Origin: Candidatus Desantisiibacteriota bacterium
GTDB lineage: Bacteria; UBA9089; CG2-30-40-21
Direction of reading: 5' to 3'
NCBI GenBank assembly: GCA_016208205.1
Contig: JACQYP010000179.1
Coordinates: forward strand, 1 to 9,818
DNA: 9,818 nt
The notes under the pieces were generated by a model. It had not been told where the DNA came from. It saw only the letters and a list, made by a program, of their open reading frames with translations, and did not search any database. Numbering within the stretch: position 1 is the stretch's first letter; the number at the start of each line of letters is the position of its first letter. Below are positions 5,172-9,818 of the stretch, one piece after another. The translations under genes and the position numbers were made by a program.

Positions 5172-5765
5172 ATGATTTTACTTGCTAATATTGATATAAG
5201 TGAGATAAAAGATGCAAAAGGAAGGATAGAGCTATCCGGGCAAATAGATCCTGAAAAAAAGCAGGTTGCCTTGTTGCTGAGTGATGCCAAATTATTGGTA
5301 AAAAAGCCTGTAGCCTTTAGAATGAAATTGGAAGGAATGGGATATGGCAGGATTGAATTATCCGGCTGGTTGCAGACAGAGGTAAGTCTGCAGTGTTCTC
5401 GTTGTCTGGAATGGTTTGATTATCCATTGGAAGAAAATTTTATGGTTGACTATCATCCGGCAATTTCTAAGCCTGTTGCAAGAGAAAAAGATGATGAACA
5501 CCATGGAAGCGTTGAGATTACAGAGGATGATATTTATATAAATTATTATACAGGAAATACCCTGAACATATTAGAGGAATATTGTGCACAATTGATATTA
5601 TTGCTGCCTATGGTACCTCGTTGTTCTGAGGGATGTAAAGGGTTTTGTTCGCAATGCGGACAAAATCTTAATGTTAAAGAATGTAGTTGTATGCCTGCCC
5701 GGGTGTTTGAGAAAGAGGGTAAGCTTTCGATAGAACTAAAAGCTATGGAAGCAATCAGCAGTTAG
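5172..5765 (+). CDS. yceD: YceD family (DUF177) protein, 23S rRNA accumulation protein
   Basis: YceD/DUF177 proteins are coupled to rpmF across bacteria and are linked to accumulation of 23S rRNA. The 197-residue product has the domain's two cysteine regions: LQCSRCLEWF (Cys75, Cys78) and RCSEGCKGFCSQCGQNLN (150-167; Cys151, 155, 159, 162), followed by ECSC (Cys171, 173). The CxGxCxxCGxNLN form is typical, and the clustered cysteines suggest metal binding; that is inference. The acidic stretch around EITEDDIYINYY (116-126) is also family-like. ATG 5172 has GGGAAGGA (5162-5169) very close upstream, so the spacing is tight. The last residues (AISS) and the stop fall in an inverted repeat arm, which suggests the original 3' end was replaced. 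rpmF follows 69 nt later, the conserved order. Confidence 0.9.
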   Translation: MILLANIDISEIKDAKGRIELSGQIDPEKKQVALLLSDAKLLVKKPVAFRMKLEGMGYGRIELSGWLQTEVSLQCSRCLEWFDYPLEENFMVDYHPAISKPVAREKDDEHHGSVEITEDDIYINYYTGNTLNILEEYCAQLILLLPMVPRCSEGCKGFCSQCGQNLNVKECSCMPARVFEKEGKLSIELKAMEAISS

Positions 5766-5805
5766 TTATCAGCAGTCAGGCTCAAAAGCTGATAGCTGAC
5801 GGCTG
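5756..5805. repeat. Inverted repeat overlapping the yceD stop
   Basis: CAGCAGTTAGTTATCAGC (5756-5773) is the reverse complement of GCTGATAGCTGACGGCTG (5788-5805) with three mismatches. It is composed of iterated AGCTGATAGCTGAC-type units. The left arm includes the yceD stop codon TAG (5763-5765), so this repeat supplies the gene's last two or three codons. Its position directly before the rpmF leader means it would be transcribed as a hairpin within the operon mRNA. Confidence 0.65.
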
Positions 5806-5834
5806 TAAGCTTATTTATTTACAGGAGGAAAAAG

Positions 5835-6029
5835 ATGCCTAATCCAAAAAGAAAACATTCAAGAGCAAGAAGGGATAAGAGAAGGGCGAACTGGAAAGTG
5901 TCACCCCTTGATATTTCTATTTGTCCGGAATGTAATCAGCCAAAATTGCCTCATCGGGTATGTCCTGCATGTGGTTCTTATAAGGGACGAATAGTGGTGA
6001 GGATAAAAGAAGAGAAAACAGAGGAATAG
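5835..6029 (+). CDS. rpmF: Large ribosomal subunit protein bL32
   Basis: bL32 is a small structural protein of the 50S subunit. The 64-residue product opens MPNPKRKHSRARRDKRRANW, the standard basic N-terminus that threads into rRNA. It then has a zinc ribbon, CPEC (30-33) and CPAC (43-46), around KLPHRV, and ends in GRIVVRIKEEKTEE. All four cysteines are present, so it is the zinc-binding (C+) type, not the cysteine-free paralogue some bacteria use under zinc limitation. AGGAGG (5823-5828) lies 6 nt before the ATG. It sits between yceD and plsX as in most bacteria with this cluster, though both gaps have been widened by repeats. Confidence 0.97.
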   Translation: MPNPKRKHSRARRDKRRANWKVSPLDISICPECNQPKLPHRVCPACGSYKGRIVVRIKEEKTEE

Positions 6030-6035
6030 GGATAA

Positions 6036-6175
6036 CCGTTTACAGTTGTCGGTTTACGGTTTACAGTTTTTTAATCTGTGCAAACAGCTTTTAGCCCCAG
6101 AGGGGCGATATATTTATAGCCAAAATCGACACCACTTACAGTTAAGCCCTGTAGGGGCGACATGTTAAAAGCTGT
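6036..6175. repeat. Mosaic of small repeats in the rpmF-plsX gap
   Basis: The gap of about 187 nt contains no ORF worth calling but several repeat units. (1) Tandem-like GTTTACAGTT blocks: CCGTTTACAGTT at 6036-6047 and CGGTTTACAGTT at 6057-6068. (2) A 10-bp inverted pair, ACAGCTTTTA (6084-6093) and TAAAAGCTGT (6166-6175). Inside that pair lie two G+C hairpins, (3) GCCCC-AGA-GGGGC (6094-6106), followed by GATATATTTATAG, and (4) GCCC-TGTAG-GGGC (6146-6158), whose GTAGGGGCGA also occurs after pilT. The nesting suggests one element inserted into another. Position 6176-6203 holds nothing recognisable, and then the plsX ribosome binding site follows. Confidence 0.65.
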
Positions 6176-6216
6176 AAGCGATTAGAGGGATATGTTGTGG
6201 AGAGGAAGGAGATAAT

Positions 6217-7209
6217 ATGCAAATAGCTGTTGATGCCATGGGGGGAGACCATGCCCCTGAGGCAATAGTAGCCGGTGTAATTGAGGCTGTTAAGGAATTA
6301 AGGGATGTAGAGATAATTTTAGTCGGCAAGAAAGAGCTTATTCTGGAAGAGATTAAAAAACATAAGGGGCAACATGCCTCTATTATCCTGGAAAATGCAT
6401 CAGAGATTATTGAAATGGATGAATCCCCTGCTCTGGCATTGAAGACAAAAAAGGATTCTTCTATTATGGTCTGTGCTAAATTGGTTAAAGAGAAAAGGGC
6501 ACAGGCAATGGTCTCGGCAGGTAATACCGGTGCGGTTATGGGATCAATGCTGATGAGCACTGGAAGATTAAAGGGCATCTTGCGTCCGGCTATTGCAGCT
6601 ATTATACCAAATTTCAGCGGCGGGGTAACACTTCTTTTAGATGTTGGGGCAAATGTTGATTGTAAGCCTGCATCCTTGTTTCAGTTCGCATTAATGGGAC
6701 ATGTCTATGCCAATTATATCTTTGGGATTAACAACCCTCGACTTGGAATATTAAGTATCGGTGAAGAGGAATCTAAGGGGAATGAACTTACTGCAAGTGC
6801 ATTTCCGCTTTTGAAAGCAAGCTCACTTAATTTTTGTGGTAATGCTGAGGGAAGGGATATTGTTAACGGGAAGTTTGATGTTATAGTTTGCGATGGGTTT
6901 GTGGGCAATGTTGCCCTGAAGTTTGGGGAAAGTCTGGCAGAAGGGATATTAAACTTTTTAAGAAAAGAGTTGACATCCACATTTATTCTTCGACTGGGTG
7001 CATTACTTTCTATGCCTGCTTTTAAGAAATTTAAGAAATTGGTAGATTATTCAGAGTATGGCGGTGCCCCTTTGCTTGGGGTAAATGGTGTCTCTATCAT
7101 TTGCCATGGTTCATCCTCGTCTAAGGCAATTAAAAATGGGATACGAGTTGCATCTGAATTTGTCAGGCATGATGTGAACAGGCATATTGAGGAAATGATG
7201 GAGATATGA
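6217..7209 (+). CDS. plsX: Phosphate acyltransferase PlsX
   Basis: PlsX makes acyl-phosphate from acyl-ACP and phosphate. PlsY then uses the acyl-phosphate to acylate glycerol-3-phosphate, so PlsX links fatty acid synthesis to membrane phospholipids as a peripheral cytoplasmic-face enzyme. The 330-residue product has full family length and the expected landmarks: DAMGGDHAP (6-14), SAGNTGA (100-106), LLDVGAN (140-146), LSIGEEESKGNEL (179-191), GNAEGRDI (208-215), CDGFVGNV (225-232), YGGAPLLGVNG (281-291) and HGSSS (297-301). GGAAGGAG (6204-6211) is well spaced from ATG 6217. The stop TGA (7207-7209) lies inside a perfect 20-bp palindrome, and fabH follows after 28 nt, so the two are likely co-transcribed. 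Confidence 0.97.
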   Translation: MQIAVDAMGGDHAPEAIVAGVIEAVKELRDVEIILVGKKELILEEIKKHKGQHASIILENASEIIEMDESPALALKTKKDSSIMVCAKLVKEKRAQAMVSAGNTGAVMGSMLMSTGRLKGILRPAIAAIIPNFSGGVTLLLDVGANVDCKPASLFQFALMGHVYANYIFGINNPRLGILSIGEEESKGNELTASAFPLLKASSLNFCGNAEGRDIVNGKFDVIVCDGFVGNVALKFGESLAEGILNFLRKELTSTFILRLGALLSMPAFKKFKKLVDYSEYGGAPLLGVNGVSIICHGSSSSKAIKNGIRVASEFVRHDVNRHIEEMMEI

Positions 7210-7223
7210 CCTATAGGTCATAT
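7204..7223. promoter_or_regulatory. Perfect 20-bp palindrome between plsX and fabH
   Basis: ATATGACCTATAGGTCATAT is identical to its own reverse complement. It includes the plsX stop codon and ends 5 nt before the GGAGG of fabH (7229-7233). It could be an operator for a dimeric regulator or, in mRNA, an 8-bp stem with a TATA loop next to the fabH ribosome binding site. I see no -35/-10 pair around it. The sequence does not match the FapR operator as I remember it. Function is unproven. Confidence 0.5.
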
Positions 7224-7237
7224 TCTATGGAGGAATT

Positions 7238-8197
7238 TTGAAAAAGATTCGTTCGGTAGGAATAGTTGGTACAGGAAGTTATGTGCCGCCAAAGATATTG
7301 ACAAATAGTGACTTAGAAAAAATGGTGGATACCTCTGATACATGGATTGTTGAAAGAACAGGCATTCGTGAGAGGCGGATATCTTCACCGGAAACCACAG
7401 CCTCATGTCTTGGGCTGCCTGCATCTATTACAGCCCTTAAGTCTGCCGGGGTTAGCCCGGAAGATGTAGATTTGATTATTGTAGCTACATCTACACCTGA
7501 TATGACCTTTCCATCCACAGCATGCTTTATTCAGAATAAAATTGGTGCATCACGGGCTGCATGTTTTGACCTCTCTGCAGCTTGCACAGGTTTTTCATAC
7601 GCCTTAGAGGTAGGACAACAGTTTATTGCTACCTCTACCTATAAAACAGCATTGATTGTTGGTGCAGAGGTAATCTCTAAGGTAATTGATTGGACAGACA
7701 GGAATACCTGTATCTTGTTTGGAGATGGGGCAGGGGCTGCTGTTTTGCAACCGGTTAAAGATGATTATGGGATCTTATCCACGAGTCTGGGGGCAGATGG
7801 AAGGCTTGCTTCTGTCCTTGATTTGCCTGTTGCCGGGTGTATTCGTATGAGCGGCCGTGAGGTGTTTAAGGTTGCAGTCAATACCATGATCGAGGCTGTG
7901 GAAAAGGTGCTGGATAGTGCTGAAATATCACAGGAAGATGTTTCCCTGCTCATACCTCATCAGGCTAATATCCGTATCATTGAGGCAATGGGGAAAAGGC
8001 TGAATATCCCTCAGGAAAAGGTATTTGTCAATGTTCAAAAATATGGCAATGTCTCTGCCGGCTCAACTATTATTGCCTTAGATGAGGCTGTAAAACAGGG
8101 TAGGGTAGGGGATGGAGATATTATTGTGATTGTTGCCTTTGGCGGCGGGCTTACATGGGGGGCAACGGTGATGAGATGGGGCGGATACTTTAGGTAG
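7238..8197 (+). CDS. fabH: Beta-ketoacyl-ACP synthase III (KAS III)
   Basis: FabH starts fatty acid chains by condensing acetyl-CoA (or a branched acyl-CoA) with malonyl-ACP. The 319-residue product carries the thiolase-fold catalytic triad: Cys116 in SAACTGFSYA (113-122), His241 in PHQAN (240-244) and Asn271 in KYGNVSAGS (268-276). Other marks are WIVERTGIRERR (36-47), STPDMTFPSTAC (85-96), LFGDGAGAAVL (160-170) and FGGGLTWGA (301-309). The start is TTG 7238: the first in-frame ATG is 28 codons later, inside conserved sequence. GGAGG (7229-7233) is only 4 nt away, tight but workable, and suggests moderate translation. Whether it prefers straight or branched primers cannot be read from the sequence. 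The gene lies in the standard plsX-fabH-fabD-fabG order. Confidence 0.96.
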   Translation: MKKIRSVGIVGTGSYVPPKILTNSDLEKMVDTSDTWIVERTGIRERRISSPETTASCLGLPASITALKSAGVSPEDVDLIIVATSTPDMTFPSTACFIQNKIGASRAACFDLSAACTGFSYALEVGQQFIATSTYKTALIVGAEVISKVIDWTDRNTCILFGDGAGAAVLQPVKDDYGILSTSLGADGRLASVLDLPVAGCIRMSGREVFKVAVNTMIEAVEKVLDSAEISQEDVSLLIPHQANIRIIEAMGKRLNIPQEKVFVNVQKYGNVSAGSTIIALDEAVKQGRVGDGDIIVIVAFGGGLTWGATVMRWGGYFR

Positions 8198-8209
8198 ATA
8201 ATGCGGAAT

Positions 8210-8291
8210 TCCGTTATCCGTGTCCGTTTAGCGTGTCCGTAGAGAAGAAAGCTCTACGATAGGAATATGGAGGACGGACACGGATAACGGA
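8210..8291. repeat. Cruciform repeat with perfect 18-nt arms before fabD
   Basis: TCCGTTATCCGTGTCCGT (8210-8227) and ACGGACACGGATAACGGA (8274-8291) are exact reverse complements. Between them an inner hairpin, CGTAGAG (8238-8244) with CTCTACG (8252-8258), pairs perfectly. Partial extra units (GTGTCCGT at 8233-8240, ACACGGA at 8291-8297) suggest the arms are built from a repeated CCGTGTCCGT-type motif. The element fills nearly all of the fabH-fabD gap, and its right flank supplies the GGAGGA (8295-8300) used as the fabD ribosome binding site. Confidence 0.8.
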
Positions 8292-8309
8292 CACGGAGGA
8301 CGATTAAAA

Positions 8310-9239
8310 ATGAAAACAGCGTTTGTTTTTCCCGGACAGGGGTCACAATTTGTTGGCATGGGAAGGGATTTTTTTGATAGCTTTGAGGTTAGCCGTGAGG
8401 TTTTTCAAAGGGTGGATGCTGTTACCGGCGAGAATATCTCAGGCTTGTGCTTTAATGGTCCACTTGAGGAACTTTCCAGTACAAGGTATTGCCAGTTAGC
8501 TGTATTAGCTGCAAGCATTGCCTGCTTAAGGGCGATTGAGTCTCAGAGGGGTATCTTGCCTGATATTGTGGCCGGTCATAGCCTTGGTGAGTATACTGCC
8601 TTAGTGTGTGCCGGTGCTATTGATATGGATGATGCCTTCAGGGTGGTTCAGATGCGTGCACAGTTTATGCATCAGGCATCTATTGAATACCCTGGCGGGA
8701 TGGCTGCTGTTCTGGGATTGGAGAAAGAGGCAGCGGCTATGGTTTGTCAAAATGCTATGGCAGAGACAGGAGGTAGCACCTCTGGCAGAGGAATACTTGA
8801 GATAGCCAATCTCAATTGTCCCGGACAAATAGTAATTACCGGAACAAATAATAGCCTTGATAGAGGAATGGAGCTGTGCAAAGAGGCAGGGGCAAAGCGG
8901 GCGGTAAGATTAGCGGTTAGCGGCGGCTTTCATTCGAGTTTGATGAATAAGGCATCCTTGCAGTTGCAAGAGGTGCTGGATGGTGTCCTGATAAAGGATG
9001 CTATCTGCCCGGTAGTGGTTAATGTGGATGCCTCACCCAGAAGGGCAGGAAACGAGTTAAAGGATTGCCTTGTGAAACAGGTGAATCATTCGGTATTATG
9101 GGAGACATCGGTGAAATATATGATTGAGCAAGGGGTTGATACATTCATCGAGATAGGTTCGGGCAAGGTGTTGAGTGGATTGATCAAGCGGATTGATTCC
9201 GGGGTTACGGTGATGAATAATCAGGTAGATAGGCTGTAG
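8310..9239 (+). CDS. fabD: Malonyl-CoA:ACP transacylase
   Basis: FabD transfers malonyl groups from CoA to acyl carrier protein, supplying the extender unit for all type II fatty acid elongation. The 309-residue product shows FPGQGSQFVGMG (7-18), the nucleophile elbow GHSLGEYTA (89-97) with Ser91, Arg116 in QMRAQFM for the malonyl carboxylate, NLNCPGQIVITG (167-178), the catalytic His208 in GGFHSSLM (205-212) and IEIGSGKVLSGLIKRI (280-295). The length is normal. Small departures are RYCQLAVLA where TQPA-like sequence is usual and GGFHSS for AFHSP; neither removes a catalytic residue. GGAGGA (8295-8300) lies 9 nt before the ATG. The last codons and the TAG lie in an AGGCTGTAGG unit of the following repeat, so the C-terminal end may have been remodelled. 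Confidence 0.96.
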   Translation: MKTAFVFPGQGSQFVGMGRDFFDSFEVSREVFQRVDAVTGENISGLCFNGPLEELSSTRYCQLAVLAASIACLRAIESQRGILPDIVAGHSLGEYTALVCAGAIDMDDAFRVVQMRAQFMHQASIEYPGGMAAVLGLEKEAAAMVCQNAMAETGGSTSGRGILEIANLNCPGQIVITGTNNSLDRGMELCKEAGAKRAVRLAVSGGFHSSLMNKASLQLQEVLDGVLIKDAICPVVVNVDASPRRAGNELKDCLVKQVNHSVLWETSVKYMIEQGVDTFIEIGSGKVLSGLIKRIDSGVTVMNNQVDRL

Positions 9240-9330
9240 GTGTTTAGGCTGTTAGGAGGAAACATAAGTAGTGCGAGGCTAACGCCTCGCACTACTACAG
9301 TCTAACAGCCTACAGCCTGATAGCCTAAAC
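9231..9330. repeat. Nested hairpin repeat between fabD and fabG
   Basis: An inner hairpin with perfect 13-nt arms, AGTAGTGCGAGGC (9267-9279) and GCCTCGCACTACT (9284-9296), has a TAAC loop. It sits inside an outer inverted repeat: GTTTAGGCTGTTAG (9242-9255) against CTAACAGCCT (9302-9311) and AGCCTAAAC (9322-9330). AGGCTGTAGG (9231-9240), matching the right side's CCTACAGCCT, overlaps the fabD stop. The arrangement looks like one small palindromic element inserted into another. There is no T-tract, so transcription into fabG is probably not stopped. Confidence 0.75.
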
Positions 9331-9342
9331 AAGGGGGTAATT

Positions 9343-9818
9343 ATGTGCTGCAGGAACAATGAATTAGATGGTAAGGTTGCTCTGGTAACCGGAAGTGCTC
9401 GTGGGATTGGACGGGCTATTTGTGAAACCTTGGGTGATATGGGGACAGAGATTATTGTGGCTGATGTAAATATTGAACAGGCACAGGAAACAGCCGGTCA
9501 GCTGGGCGAAATGTTTCATAAAGATGCTCTGCCAATTGAGGTTGATGTCTCGAAAATTGAATCTGTACAGGCTATGGTGAAAAAGATACTTGACAAATTT
9601 GGAAAAATTGATATACTTGTAAATAATGCCGGTATAACCAGAGATGGATTGCTTATGCGGATGAAAGATGATGACTGGCAGAAGGTCATAGACATTAACC
9701 TGACAGGCAGCTTTAATTGTACCAGAGAGGTGGTTAAGGTGATGCTGAAACAACGATCCGGGCGGATAGTTAATATTGCCTCTATCATTGGATTGGTTGG
9801 TAATGTCGGACAGGCAAA
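9343..9818 (+). CDS. fabG: 3-oxoacyl-ACP reductase FabG, partial (runs off right end)
   Basis: FabG is the NADPH-dependent short-chain dehydrogenase that reduces beta-ketoacyl-ACP in each elongation cycle. The window holds the first 158 residues; the frame is open to the end. Visible are the cofactor motif TGSARGIG (16-23), the acidic DV after the second strand (41-42), DVS (68-70), NNAGITRDGLL (94-104), the catalytic Asn119 in DINLTGSF, and RIVNIASIIG (141-150) with the expected catalytic Ser147. The Tyr and Lys of the YxxxK motif should follow just beyond the window. ATG 9343 has AAGGGGGT (9331-9338) a few nt upstream. The N-terminus MCCRNNE precedes the usual LDGKVALVTG core and is slightly longer than typical, with an unusual pair of cysteines. 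An acyl carrier protein gene and fabF would be expected next. Confidence 0.95.
   Translation, partial: MCCRNNELDGKVALVTGSARGIGRAICETLGDMGTEIIVADVNIEQAQETAGQLGEMFHKDALPIEVDVSKIESVQAMVKKILDKFGKIDILVNNAGITRDGLLMRMKDDDWQKVIDINLTGSFNCTREVVKVMLKQRSGRIVNIASIIGLVGNVGQA

Noticed and set aside
6036..6068. GTTTACAGTT blocks as a CRISPR array
   Set aside because: There are only two short copies about 20 nt apart, with no regular spacer length and no cas genes.
9364..9788. Two minus-strand ORFs of 129 and 90 codons
   Set aside because: They are shadows of fabG, whose plus-strand frame has the full short-chain dehydrogenase motif set and is open to the window end.

Overview
The window looks like part of the chromosome of a moderately AT-rich bacterium with strong Shine-Dalgarno signals and sigma70-type promoters. 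It reads as a conserved housekeeping region joined on its left to a decayed restriction/defence locus. I cannot name the organism. The gene order (ndk, yceD, rpmF, plsX, fabH, fabD, fabG), the two-subunit class I fumarase and gaps crowded with small inverted repeats would fit an uncultivated or anaerobic lineage, but that is a weak inference.

Positions 1-147: the extreme left end appears to hold the 5' end of a gene running leftwards off the window (start near 42, minus strand), with a good promoter behind it (71-99). Positions 148-1147 are a graveyard of short gene pieces typical of type I restriction-modification loci: an HsdM C-terminal tail, a second HsdM-like tail, the N-terminal third of a RhuM-family protein, and part of a DUF1016/YhcG-type nuclease N-terminal domain. 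The pieces run into one another in shared reading frames broken by single stop codons. Next comes a ClpB cut off just after its N-terminal domain (1173-1658); both ATPase domains are missing.

Positions 1730-2985: a textbook sigma70 promoter drives an intact pilT (type IV pilus retraction ATPase), followed by an intrinsic terminator. Positions 3016-4457 encode the alpha and beta subunits of a class I Fe-S fumarase (or the related tartrate dehydratase), a TCA-type hydratase pair.

Positions 4653-9818 hold ndk and then the widely conserved cluster yceD-rpmF-plsX-fabH-fabD-fabG (fabG runs off the right end). It links a ribosomal protein and an rRNA-associated protein to phospholipid initiation (PlsX) and type II fatty acid synthesis: FabD loads malonyl-ACP, FabH starts the chain, FabG does the first reduction.

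The most striking non-coding feature is that nearly every gap in this right half carries a different inverted repeat: a 33-nt-arm element before ndk, a 23-nt-arm hairpin before yceD, smaller units around rpmF, a perfect 20-bp palindrome between plsX and fabH, an 18-nt-arm cruciform before fabD and a nested hairpin before fabG. Two genes (yceD, fabD) take their stop codon from repeat sequence. I saw no tRNA, rRNA, CRISPR array or intact transposase. I found no convincing new multi-gene system; the best leads are the fused defence-gene remnants and the repeat-filled operon gaps.
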